The translations under genes were made by a program, and so were the position numbers. This document shows positions 15,280 to 23,666 of a DNA stretch of 32,946 nt, piece after piece; the first letter of the stretch is position 1; the number at the start of each line of letters is the position of its first letter. This DNA is from Deltaproteobacteria bacterium (GTDB lineage: Bacteria > Myxococcota > B64-G9), in contig JAUVBB010000013.1 of NCBI GenBank assembly GCA_030591445.1, positions 1 through 32,946 on the forward strand. Direction: 5' to 3'. The notes under the pieces were generated by a model. It did no database searches. It had not been told where the DNA came from and was given only the letters and a program-made list of their open reading frames with translations.

Positions 15280-17456
15280 GCTTCTGCTTCCGTCAGCATC
15301 ATGCGGGCATCAACCACCATCGGATCTTGTCCGGGTGGGCCCACGATAAAGGGGTTGATTTGCATCTCGGCAATTTGCGGAAAATCGGTCACCAACTGGC
15401 TGATCCGTTGCAATCCCTGGGAAATCGCCGAAATGTCCACGCCGGCCTGGCCCCGGGCCCCGCGCAACAGTTCGTAGGAGCGGGTGGACTTGAGCATCTG
15501 GGTAGCTTCCTCGGCGGTGATGGGCGCCAGGCCGGCGGCCACATCTTCGAGCACTTCCACGAAGATACCGCCCAGGCCGAACATCAGCATGGGCCCGAAC
15601 TTAGGATCGCGGCGCATGCCAATGGTGACCTCCAAGCCGCGCTTGCACATCTTTTCCACATAGATGCCTTCCAGTCGGGCCTCGGGGGCATGACGCATGA
15701 CCCGCAGAGTTAACAGATCGTAGAAGTCGCGGATTTGCTCGGCGTCGGCCAGGCTGAGTTTAACCCCGCCGGCATCGGATTTGTGGATGATATCGGGCGA
15801 GACGATCTTCATCGCCACCGGATAACCCAGTTTCTCGGCCGCCTCTACCGCCAGATCGGACTCGGTGGTCAACAGACCCTCGGGGACCTTGAAATCATAG
15901 GCACGCAAAATTTCCTTGGCCCGAACCTCGCCCACCTCGAGACCGCCGGTTCGTTGTTGGCGCACCAGCAAGCGCTCGACCCGACGGCGGTTGACCGGAA
16001 AGCGGGTCACCACCCGCGGCGGCCGGGCCTGCCAAGCGGCGTACTCGCGCATGGCTCGCAACGCGTCCACCGCCCGCTCGGGCGATGGGTAATCCGGAAT
16101 TCCCGAGGCCACAAACTCGGCCCGGCCCGGCATGACGTCGACCGAGCCCATCAAAACCATGAGCATGGGCTTGTCAACCGGCGCCCGTTGGGCCACCGCC
16201 CGCGCCGTGGCCGCCGCTTGGGTCATGGCATGGGGGGTCAAGATGGCAATGATGGCATCGACCGCATCATCTTGTTGGGCCAACTCTACCGCGCGGGCAT
16301 AGCGGCCAGGGTCAGCATCACCCAGCAAGTCGATGGGATTGCCGGCCGCGGCCTGGGGCGGCAAGCCCGCCTTAAGGGCGGCACTGGTCTCGGCGCTGAA
16401 GCTAGCCAAGCGCATGCCTACCTGCTCCAGGGCATCGGCGGTGACCACGCCCGGACCACCGCCATTGGTGATCACAGCCACCCGATCCCCCCAGGGCAGG
16501 GGCTGCATGGCCAAAGCCGTGCCGTAGTCTATCAGGGCCTCGAAAGTCTCGGCCCGCACCACGCCCGCGCGCTTGAAGGCCGCGGCGTAGGCAACATCGG
16601 CCCCGGGCTTGAAACCGGTATGACGGGCGGCCGCCTGGCCACCGGCCTGGGTGGTTGCCGCCCGAAAGATAACCACGGGCTTGACCGCGGCCAGGGCTTC
16701 GGCGGCCCGGATGAACTCGTCACCAGAGCTAATGCTTTCCAGATATCCGATCACGACCTTGGTCTCTTCGTCGCGGGCAAAATGATCGAGAAAATCTATT
16801 TCGGTCAGATCGGCCTTGTTGCCAATGGCGATGACCTTGGCCAGGCCAAGCCGGCGGGCCGCCGCCCAGTCCAAAATGGCCGTGCCCACCGCGCCCGACT
16901 CGGTCAGGACCGATATCCCGCCGGTACTGGGCATGTGGCGGGCAAAAGAGGCATTCATGCGGTGGCGGGTGTTGATCACGCCCAGAGATTTGGGTCCCAA
17001 CAGGCGAACCCGGGCCTCGGCACATAGACGCGCGATCTTCTCTTCCAAAGCGCCGCCGGCCGAACCAGTTTCCTTAAATCCAGCAGAAACCACAATGATG
17101 CCAGTGACGCCGGCATCGATCGAAGCCTGCACCGCATTGTCCACCGCCGGCGCCGGCACCGTGATCAAGGCCAGGTCCACGCCCCCTTCGATTTCCTGTA
17201 AGCTCCGGGCACAAGGCAAGCCCAGCAATTCGTCGGCCTGCGGATTGACCGGGATAATCCGTCCACCGAAGCCACCGCGTACCAAGTTGTCCAAGACCGC
17301 ATAACCAATCTTGGCCGGATGCCGGGATGCGCCAATCACGGCGATGGAAGCCGGTGTCAAGAACGTATCTAAAGTCTCGATGTCACACCCCCAAACCTCA
17401 TGAGCATTCCTTCCGCGGTATTTGCCAGACCATGATCTTTGCTCCCTGTGCTCCAA
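15276..17456 (-). CDS. ADP-forming acyl-CoA synthetase (acetate-CoA ligase), fused alpha/beta
   Basis: A protein of up to 726 residues with the usual domain order: CoA-binding Rossmann domain (from about 30, SIAVIGASR), succinyl-CoA-ligase-like domain, ligase-CoA domain and C-terminal ATP-grasp domain. The phosphorylated His of the alpha part is seen in AAARHTG (His279) and the beta-part His in DIIHKSDAGG (His558). The enzyme interconverts acyl-CoA + ADP + Pi with acid + CoA + ATP, so it can recover ATP from acetyl-CoA or related thioesters. The usual GPN motif reads GPKSLG here. The start is uncertain: the only conventional in-frame start upstream of the domain is a TTG at 17456 without a ribosome-binding site, while a well-placed ATG at 17401 is in another frame. 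First gene of a probable operon with the CoA-transferase/GNAT gene. Confidence 0.9.
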   Translation of the reverse strand: MEHREQRSWSGKYRGRNAHEVWGCDIETLDTFLTPASIAVIGASRHPAKIGYAVLDNLVRGGFGGRIIPVNPQADELLGLPCARSLQEIEGGVDLALITVPAPAVDNAVQASIDAGVTGIIVVSAGFKETGSAGGALEEKIARLCAEARVRLLGPKSLGVINTRHRMNASFARHMPSTGGISVLTESGAVGTAILDWAAARRLGLAKVIAIGNKADLTEIDFLDHFARDEETKVVIGYLESISSGDEFIRAAEALAAVKPVVIFRAATTQAGGQAAARHTGFKPGADVAYAAAFKRAGVVRAETFEALIDYGTALAMQPLPWGDRVAVITNGGGPGVVTADALEQVGMRLASFSAETSAALKAGLPPQAAAGNPIDLLGDADPGRYARAVELAQQDDAVDAIIAILTPHAMTQAAATARAVAQRAPVDKPMLMVLMGSVDVMPGRAEFVASGIPDYPSPERAVDALRAMREYAAWQARPPRVVTRFPVNRRRVERLLVRQQRTGGLEVGEVRAKEILRAYDFKVPEGLLTTESDLAVEAAEKLGYPVAMKIVSPDIIHKSDAGGVKLSLADAEQIRDFYDLLTLRVMRHAPEARLEGIYVEKMCKRGLEVTIGMRRDPKFGPMLMFGLGGIFVEVLEDVAAGLAPITAEEATQMLKSTRSYELLRGARGQAGVDISAISQGLQRISQLVTDFPQIAEMQINPFIVGPPGQDPMVVDARMMLTEAEA
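17369..17401 (-). other. Short out-of-frame start region before the acyl-CoA synthetase
   Basis: An ATG at 17401 sits 7 nt after GGAAGG, the best initiation signal in this leader, but its frame (MRFGGVTSRL) stops after ten codons. A C5 run on the plus strand (17388-17392) lies between it and the synthetase domain. One extra base in that run would join this start to the synthetase frame. It may be a leader peptide, a true frameshift or an error. Confidence 0.5.
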
Positions 17457-17579
17457 AGAGTATCGGGCAGGAGGAAGCCGGGCGCAAGGTCAAAGCGATT
17501 GTTTGAATTTAGAATCGCCTGGAATTTGACCGCGTCGCCTGAGACGGTTACTTTTTAAACAAAAGGACTGGGCATCCTC

Positions 17580-18350
17580 ATGCGTGGCTTTTTTCGAAAC
17601 ATCTTCCCTTGGCTCTTGGCCGCTGTGCTGGCGGCGACATGGGGCTCCTTTGTGCTCTGGATGCATCAGCCCCTGCGCACCCAGAATCAATATCTGGAAG
17701 AAGTTCTGCGAGCCGCCGGATCCGATGCCAGCGAATGTGAAGAATCGCTGGAGATCTGCGAAACTCGCGGAACCCGCAAAGAGGAAAGAATGAAGGATCT
17801 GGAAGCCTCCAACGTCGAGCTGGACCGAGAGCGCTCTGCCCTGCAGGCTGGGGTGGACCGCAAGGCGCTGGTGCTGGAGGCGCTCAATCACACCGTGCAG
17901 GACCTGTACCAGAATCTCGAGGCAGAGATCCATGGTGGCGAGATTCTCATCAAGCAACGCCACGGCACGCTGGTGGTAGACATCAATGACAAGATTCTTT
18001 TCGACTCGGCCCAAGTCGAAATTAAACCGCGCGGCCGCGAGATTCTCATGCTCCTGGGCCAGACCTTGCTCCAATCCTCTGACCGGGATATCCAGGTCGG
18101 CGGCCATACCGACCCGGTGCCCATCTCCGATAAACTAGCCGAGCAATACCCGACCAAGTGGGACTTATCAACCGCGCGGGCCACCCAAGTGGTGCGTTTC
18201 TTACAGAGCGAAGCCGGCCTTCCGGGCGCGCGGCTGATCGCCGCCGGCTTCGCCCAGTATCGGCCGGTGACCAGCAATGCTACCAAACGAGGTCGGCGCC
18301 TGAACCGGCGCATCGAGATTGTGCTGCTACCCAAGCCAGCAGGGGATTAG
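17580..18350 (+). CDS. OmpA/MotB-like envelope protein
   Basis: A 256-residue protein with an uncleaved-looking N-terminal membrane segment (about 9-28), a Glu-rich coiled-coil region (about 38-115) and a C-terminal OmpA-type peptidoglycan-binding domain (about 125-252). Key features are FDSAQVEIKPRG, GGHTDPVPI with the murein-binding Asp, and NRRIEIVLL with the Arg. The architecture resembles stator-like MotB or cell-envelope anchor proteins, but there is no MotA partner, so a murein-tethering or spacing role is as likely. AAAAGGA lies about 12-18 nt before the ATG. Its stop codon overlaps that of the converging M3 peptidase gene by three to four nt. Confidence 0.88.
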   Translation: MRGFFRNIFPWLLAAVLAATWGSFVLWMHQPLRTQNQYLEEVLRAAGSDASECEESLEICETRGTRKEERMKDLEASNVELDRERSALQAGVDRKALVLEALNHTVQDLYQNLEAEIHGGEILIKQRHGTLVVDINDKILFDSAQVEIKPRGREILMLLGQTLLQSSDRDIQVGGHTDPVPISDKLAEQYPTKWDLSTARATQVVRFLQSEAGLPGARLIAAGFAQYRPVTSNATKRGRRLNRRIEIVLLPKPAGD

Positions 18351-21300
18351 CGCTTCGACGGGTCTTGCTTTGGGATCATGGCTTGTTCCAGGTATTCTAC
18401 CACCCGCTCGAGTACCGCAAAGGCTTCTCGATAGGGCGTCTCTTCCCGCAGATCCACCCCGGCCATCTTTAACAGGTCTACCGGATATTTAGACCCCCCG
18501 GCTTTGAGCATGCCCAGGTAGTTATCGCGAGTCTGCATGTCGCCCCCGTGGATCTTGTTGGCGATGGTGGTAGAAGCGATGAAACTGGTGGTGTATTGGA
18601 ACATGTAGAAGTTGTAGTACAGATGCGGGATATAGGCCCACTCTACCGCATAGAGCGGATCGATCTTACACACGCCTTCGGCCTCGCCGTAATACTCGCG
18701 CAGCAACTGCAGATAGGTTCGATCGAGAAGATCGGCGGTCAGCGGCGTGCCCGACTGGGCAATCTCGTGCAGCTTGAGTTCAAACTCGGCAAAGAGCGCT
18801 TGGCGAAATACGGTGGTGCGCCAGTCATCGAGATACTGGCCCAATAAGCTGGCTTTTTTCTGGGTATCTCGTTCCTGATCGACGATGTCTAGACGCAATA
18901 GGTTCTCGTTGACAATCGAGGCCACTTCCGCGGTGAAAATCGGATAATCGGCATTTTGATACTTCTGATACTTGTTGGCCAGGTAAGAATGAGCCGCGTG
19001 GCCGAACTCGTGGGCGGTGGTGCTCATGGAGTCGTAGTTGTCGTTGTAGTTGAGCAGAACAAAGGGATGGACATCGTAGGCCGCCCCGGACATATAGGCG
19101 CCCGAGCGTTTGTTGGCAGTCGGATACACATCCGTCCAGCGATCGTCGAAGGCCATTTTCATGATGCTCAGATAGTCTTTACCCAGGGGGGCCATGGCTT
19201 TGGTGATGTGGGCCCGGGCCGCGTCATAATCGTATTTCAGGTCGACCGCGGGCACGATGGAGGCATATAGATCGTGATAACCAAGCTGGTCAATGCCCAG
19301 CATCTTCTTGCGCAAGCGCAAAAAACGCCACAACAGCGGCCGAGCGGCCCGCACTTGTTTGATCATGTTTTTGTAGATCTCGGTGGGTACGTTGGTTTTT
19401 CCCAGGGCGCTTTCCAGTGCCGAATCGTATTTGCGCACCTTGGCAAAATAGTGATCGCGGTTGATTACCCCGGCCAATAGGCTGGCGTAGGTCTCCCGGT
19501 ATTTCTGGTAGGTACCCCAAAAAGCCCGAAACACCTTGATTCGATCGTCGCGGTCGGCCACACCCCGGTATCGGGTGTACATGGACTGGGTCATGCGCAC
19601 GCGCTGGCCGTCTTTGAGGGTCACGGTGGGAAAGGGCACATTGAGGGTGGAGACCGTCATGTACACATTTTGGGGCAGCTTGGTCAGATCGCCGGCCCGG
19701 GCGATGATTTCTTCTTCTATCGGTGAGAGCACATGATCCTTGAGCCGCAGGGTATTGTCCAGATAGTGCCGGTAGTCGGCCAGTTTTGGTGACTGCAAGA
19801 ATCTTTTCAGTTTCTTGGCCGGGATGCTCAATATTTCCGGCCGCACAAAGGAGACCGCCGCACTCATTTTGGTGCCGGCCCGGCCGATGCGATCGGCCAA
19901 TTCCTGGCCCTGGCGTTCTTTGGCGTCTTGGTCATGCAAGCGCTCGGCATAGCCACGCAAACGGTCGGCCCGCTTGCCGATGGCAAACAGTTTATCCAGA
20001 CAGGAGGCCAGGCGGGCCGGGCTGGATCCCAGCTTACCCTTGCAGCGGCTAAACTTGCCCAGGTCCCGCTCCAGTTGCGCCAGGTCTTTCTCCCAGGCTT
20101 TGACGTCGCCATACATTTGACCCAGGTCCCATTTGTGCTCCTCCTTGACCTGGCTCCTGAGTGGTTGGGCCACCTGACCGTCGCTTTGTTCTTCTTCCGC
20201 GACCAGGCGCTCCACTTCATCCAGCGCCTTGGCCAAGGCCCGGAAGGACTCGCGATAGGGGCGGGGCCGGGACAAATCCACCCCGGCCAGCTTGAACAGT
20301 TCGGTCGGGTATTGCGCACCACCTGATTTCAACATGGTCAGATAGGCGTCGCGGGTACGGGTATCGCCGGAGAAGATTTTTTCGGCTATGGCCGTACCGG
20401 CAATGAAGCTGACCGGATATTGATAGACAAAGAAATTCTGGTAAATGTGGGTGACGTATGCCCACTCCACCGCATAGAGGGGATCGATTTTGGTCACGCC
20501 CTTGGCATCGCCGTAGTAGACGCGCAGCAGCTCCAGATAGGTCTGGTCAAGGCGATCGGCGGTCAGCGGTATTCCCTTTTTGGCTAGCTTGTGCAAGGCC
20601 AGTTCAAACTCGGAGAACAAGGCCTGACGAAACAGCACTTGGCGCCAGGTCTCCAGATACTGACCCAGCAGGTAAAGTTTTTGCTGGCGATCTGTTGCCT
20701 GGGAGTACAGATGCAGCCGCAACAGGTTTTCATTCACGTTGGCCGCTACCAGCGACACCAGATTGGCTCGCTTGGCGTTATGCACTTTCTGGTTCTGGTG
20801 GGACAGATGGGAGTGGACTGCGTTGCCCACTTCGTGGGCCGCCATGGTCAGGCTGAGATAGTCGTCGTTGTGATTGAGCAGAACATAGGGATGGGCGCCG
20901 TGAAGATCGCCATAAACGGCTCCGTTGGAGCGTTTGTCGGCAGCAGGATAGACATCGATCCAACGGTTGTCAAAAGCCTGTTTGAGAACCTGGCCGTATT
21001 CAGATCCGAGGGGAGCCATGGCCGAAAGCAGCACTCGCCGCGTATCTTGCCAGCTGTACTCCATGGAGCGCGAAGGCACGATGGAGGTATACAGATCGTG
21101 ATAGCGTAAGTCCTCCAAGCCCAACATTTTGCGGCGCAGACCCAGGTAACGCCATAATAAGTTCCGGCCGGCACGCACCTGCTTGATCATATTGGTGTAG
21201 ATGGCAATAGGGATGTTGTCTTCGTCCAGGGCCGCCTCGAGATCACTCTTATAATTTCGAACCTTGGCGTAGTAATGGTCGCGGCTGACCGCGCCGGAAA

Positions 21301-22063
21301 GCAAGCCGGCGTAGGTTTCGCGAAAGTCCCTATAGGTGCCCCAGAATGCCTTGAATACCTTGGCGCGATCTTCGCGCACCGGGGCGGCCCGGGTACGCAT
21401 GTAGTTGGTGCGGGTGATGGCCACCTGCTTGCCATCGGACAAGGTGACCACCGGAGCCTCGGCGTTGACGTCGGCGACAGTCATGTACACATTCTGGGGC
21501 AAGTTGGCCAAATCGCCGGCGCGGGCGATAGTTTCCTCGGCAATGGGCGAGAGCACGTGTGCGCGTCTACGGGTGATGTTGTCAATGTACTGGCGGTACC
21601 CGGTCAGGCGCTTCGATTTCAAAAAGGACTTTAGTTTGCGGGGCGGGATCCGCAGAATGTCCGGCCGCACAAAGGAAAGAGCCGCTTTGGTTTCGGTGCC
21701 GATTGCTTCGGCTCGTTGGAACAGCTTCTGGCCCTTGGGATCCCGCCGGTCCTGATCGTGCACCAGCGAGGCATAAGTGATCAGGCGAGTCTGTCGGCTG
21801 AGGATGGCAAATTGCTGATCCAGGCAAGCGCCCATGCGCTCTGGGCTTTTGGCCAGCTTGTCCTTACAATCAGCAAAGGCGGTTAATTCGCGCCGGAGCC
21901 GGTCGAGATCCTGCTCCCAGTCTGCCGGGCTGGCATAAAGATCTTCGACCCGCCAGCGGTGGGCGTCATCGCCAGCCTTTGAACCCGCGGCCACCGCGGT
22001 CGATGGCAACACCGCCCACACCAAACCCAACATCAACGCGAACACCAAGAGCATCTTTTTCAT
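18347..22063 (-). CDS. Secreted tandem M3-family (oligoendopeptidase F-like) metallopeptidase
   Basis: A 1238-residue protein with a signal peptide (MKKMLLVF..., cleavage near STAVAA, about residue 26) and two full-length copies of an oligoendopeptidase F-like domain, about residues 35-628 and 643-1238, joined by a short acidic linker. The C-terminal copy keeps the M3 zinc site HEFGH (1018-1022), His1025 and Glu1046 (TAEVAS). In the N-terminal copy the same positions read HEVGN (410-414) and Leu438, so one zinc His and the zinc Glu are lost; that copy is probably non-catalytic. Corresponding blocks recur 608 residues apart. Typical M3 enzymes are about 600 aa, single domain and often cytoplasmic. 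The start at 22063 follows GGAGG with good spacing; an in-frame ATG at 22078 overlaps that site. Presumed role: degradation of short peptides in the periplasm or outside. Confidence 0.93.
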   Translation of the reverse strand: MKKMLLVFALMLGLVWAVLPSTAVAAGSKAGDDAHRWRVEDLYASPADWEQDLDRLRRELTAFADCKDKLAKSPERMGACLDQQFAILSRQTRLITYASLVHDQDRRDPKGQKLFQRAEAIGTETKAALSFVRPDILRIPPRKLKSFLKSKRLTGYRQYIDNITRRRAHVLSPIAEETIARAGDLANLPQNVYMTVADVNAEAPVVTLSDGKQVAITRTNYMRTRAAPVREDRAKVFKAFWGTYRDFRETYAGLLSGAVSRDHYYAKVRNYKSDLEAALDEDNIPIAIYTNMIKQVRAGRNLLWRYLGLRRKMLGLEDLRYHDLYTSIVPSRSMEYSWQDTRRVLLSAMAPLGSEYGQVLKQAFDNRWIDVYPAADKRSNGAVYGDLHGAHPYVLLNHNDDYLSLTMAAHEVGNAVHSHLSHQNQKVHNAKRANLVSLVAANVNENLLRLHLYSQATDRQQKLYLLGQYLETWRQVLFRQALFSEFELALHKLAKKGIPLTADRLDQTYLELLRVYYGDAKGVTKIDPLYAVEWAYVTHIYQNFFVYQYPVSFIAGTAIAEKIFSGDTRTRDAYLTMLKSGGAQYPTELFKLAGVDLSRPRPYRESFRALAKALDEVERLVAEEEQSDGQVAQPLRSQVKEEHKWDLGQMYGDVKAWEKDLAQLERDLGKFSRCKGKLGSSPARLASCLDKLFAIGKRADRLRGYAERLHDQDAKERQGQELADRIGRAGTKMSAAVSFVRPEILSIPAKKLKRFLQSPKLADYRHYLDNTLRLKDHVLSPIEEEIIARAGDLTKLPQNVYMTVSTLNVPFPTVTLKDGQRVRMTQSMYTRYRGVADRDDRIKVFRAFWGTYQKYRETYASLLAGVINRDHYFAKVRKYDSALESALGKTNVPTEIYKNMIKQVRAARPLLWRFLRLRKKMLGIDQLGYHDLYASIVPAVDLKYDYDAARAHITKAMAPLGKDYLSIMKMAFDDRWTDVYPTANKRSGAYMSGAAYDVHPFVLLNYNDNYDSMSTTAHEFGHAAHSYLANKYQKYQNADYPIFTAEVASIVNENLLRLDIVDQERDTQKKASLLGQYLDDWRTTVFRQALFAEFELKLHEIAQSGTPLTADLLDRTYLQLLREYYGEAEGVCKIDPLYAVEWAYIPHLYYNFYMFQYTTSFIASTTIANKIHGGDMQTRDNYLGMLKAGGSKYPVDLLKMAGVDLREETPYREAFAVLERVVEYLEQAMIPKQDPSKR

Positions 22064-22175
22064 AGTCTCTGCCTCCATATTTTGGCGCGGCTGGTCCCCA
22101 TTTGGTCCACGCGTTTACTGGATTCACACTAGATATGGAAGTGAGCCCCCCGTCAACCCTGAAGTGCGAGGAACC

Positions 22176-22204
22176 TTGACAAATTGCATCGCGGGCAATA
22201 CCGT
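22176..22204 (+). promoter_or_regulatory. Weak candidate promoter in the divergent 22064-22308 region
   Basis: TTGACA (22176-22181) is perfect, but 17 nt later the -10 position reads TACCGT, a weak match. The 245-bp region between the M3 peptidase and the membrane-protein gene also holds a small inverted repeat (AGATA 22209-22213, TATCT 22219-22223) and a T7 run near 22260. No gene is seen in it. Confidence 0.3.
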
Positions 22205-22308
22205 AAGTAGATATTAGCTATCTGTGTTTCTACTGGCAGTGGTACTCGGGGGTGGGGATTTTTTTGCCTCCTTGACGGGCCGGGTCTGTCGTGGGAAATT
22301 GCCCGGTG

Positions 22309-23562
22309 ATGACAACTAGCGACCAAGCAAAAACAACGACGCAGAATCAGACATGGTGGAATCGGCACCGCCTGCACTTGGCATTGTTTACCATCGCCTT
22401 GTGTGTTTTTGCCGCCACCAGCGCCAACCGGCTCCTGAAGCAATCGCAAGGTCCGCACTTTGTGTATCTGGCCGATAGCCTGCTCCACGGCCAGTTAGCC
22501 AACCGAACGCCGGCCCCGAACAACAACGACTGGATCCACTACCAAGGCAAGCAGTACGTTAGTTTTCCGCCGGTACCGGCGGTGCTGATGATGCCTTTTG
22601 TGGCTCTGTTTGGCTTGTCGTTTAACGACGTGCTCTTTACCTTGTTCTTTGCTGCTCTCAACGTGCTGCTGATGTTTCTGGTTTTACAGATGCTTAGCCG
22701 CGAGCAGTTGAGCACCATGAGCCAAGATCAAAACCTCTGGCTGACCGCCCTGTTCGGTTTCGGCACTGTCCACTTTTCCTGCGCCGTTCTGGGCGAGGTT
22801 TGGTTCACGGCCCAAATCATCGGGGTGAGCTTTAGCCTGGCCTACATCTTGTGCGCCACCCGAACCCGTCACCCGCTGCTGGCCGGAATCTTTCTGGCCC
22901 TGGCTTTCGACACGCGGGTGAACCTGGCCTTCACGGTCTCGTATTTTGCCCTGCAGCTTTTCTTCCCACGCCCGCAAGCGGGCCGCTTCCAGGCTGGTGG
23001 GCTCAGAGAAATTCTGCGCCGGGCCCTGCTGTTCTCCCTGCCAATTCTGTTGGTGGGCATCGCTCAGATGTGGATGAACCATGCCCGTTTTCACCAAGTC
23101 TTCGAGTTCGGCCACAGCTATCTGTCCGGCCCCGCCGGCAAGCGCATTCAAGAGCACGGTCTATTCGCCTACCATTATCTTTGGTGGAATCTAAGCACCA
23201 TGATCTGCGGCTTGCCTAAATTCTACCACCAGCTGCCCTTTCTGGGCTATGACGCCAACGGCATGAGTATCTTTCTGACCACGCCGCTCTTTGCCCGCCT
23301 GTTCTGGCCCCGGGCAAAACCATGGCTTTATCCCATAGTCTGGGCCAGCTTGCTGCCCGCCCTTTTGGTGCCGCTTTTTTACCAAAATTCCGGGTATGTC
23401 CAGTTTGGCTATCGATTTTCTCTTGATATAACGCCTTACCTGGTCATGTTGTTGTCCCTGGGCAGAGTTCCGATGAATAGAACTACCAAGATATTGATTT
23501 TACTATCCATTGCCGTAAACCTGGCCGGTGCCATCGCTTTCAAGCGTATCGGTCCTATCTGA
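22309..23562 (+). CDS. Polytopic membrane protein, GT-C glycosyltransferase-like
   Basis: A 417-residue protein with about nine to ten hydrophobic segments. After the first span (about 24-41) comes an extracytoplasmic loop with YLADSLLHGQL (53-63), NNDWIHYQGKQY and SFPPVPAVLMMPF (85-97). An acidic residue in the first loop and a Tyr/Ser-x-PP-x-P motif before the second span are typical of PMT/ArnT-like lipid-linked sugar transferases. The similarity is to the general GT-C layout only, so donor and acceptor are unknown; it could also be an uncharacterised membrane protein. The ATG at 22309 is chosen; a GTG at 22291 is an alternative. It precedes the activase gene by about 104 bp, but that gene has its own promoter. 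Confidence 0.65.
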   Translation: MTTSDQAKTTTQNQTWWNRHRLHLALFTIALCVFAATSANRLLKQSQGPHFVYLADSLLHGQLANRTPAPNNNDWIHYQGKQYVSFPPVPAVLMMPFVALFGLSFNDVLFTLFFAALNVLLMFLVLQMLSREQLSTMSQDQNLWLTALFGFGTVHFSCAVLGEVWFTAQIIGVSFSLAYILCATRTRHPLLAGIFLALAFDTRVNLAFTVSYFALQLFFPRPQAGRFQAGGLREILRRALLFSLPILLVGIAQMWMNHARFHQVFEFGHSYLSGPAGKRIQEHGLFAYHYLWWNLSTMICGLPKFYHQLPFLGYDANGMSIFLTTPLFARLFWPRAKPWLYPIVWASLLPALLVPLFYQNSGYVQFGYRFSLDITPYLVMLLSLGRVPMNRTTKILILLSIAVNLAGAIAFKRIGPI

Positions 23563-23593
23563 AATTCCCTCCTTTTATATCGGCAAAAAATAG

Positions 23594-23621
23594 TTGACAA
23601 ATATTTATTTAAAACTAGACT
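23594..23621 (+). promoter_or_regulatory. Promoter of the giant activase gene
   Basis: A perfect TTGACA (23594-23599), a 16-nt AT-rich spacer and TAGACT (23616-23621). The region is far more AT-rich than its surroundings. The -10 overlaps the left end of a 14-bp palindrome. An AGGAG ribosome-binding site follows at 23656-23660, 6 nt before the ATG. Confidence 0.6.
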
Positions 23622-23632
23622 GACATGTCAGT
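23619..23632. promoter_or_regulatory. Perfect 14-bp palindrome (candidate operator)
   Basis: ACTGACATGTCAGT is exactly self-complementary and overlaps the -10 and start-point region of the activase promoter. Size and position suit a TetR-family repressor site. No regulator gene lies in the window and no second copy of the core TGACATGTCA was noticed. Confidence 0.65.
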
Positions 23633-23666
23633 TCATTCCTCCTGGAACAACAATTAGGAGCAGGCA

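Noticed and set aside
15735-17027. Plus-strand open frame of about 430 codons
   Set aside because: Gly/His/Arg-rich product antisense to the acyl-CoA synthetase; composition is typical of shadow frames.
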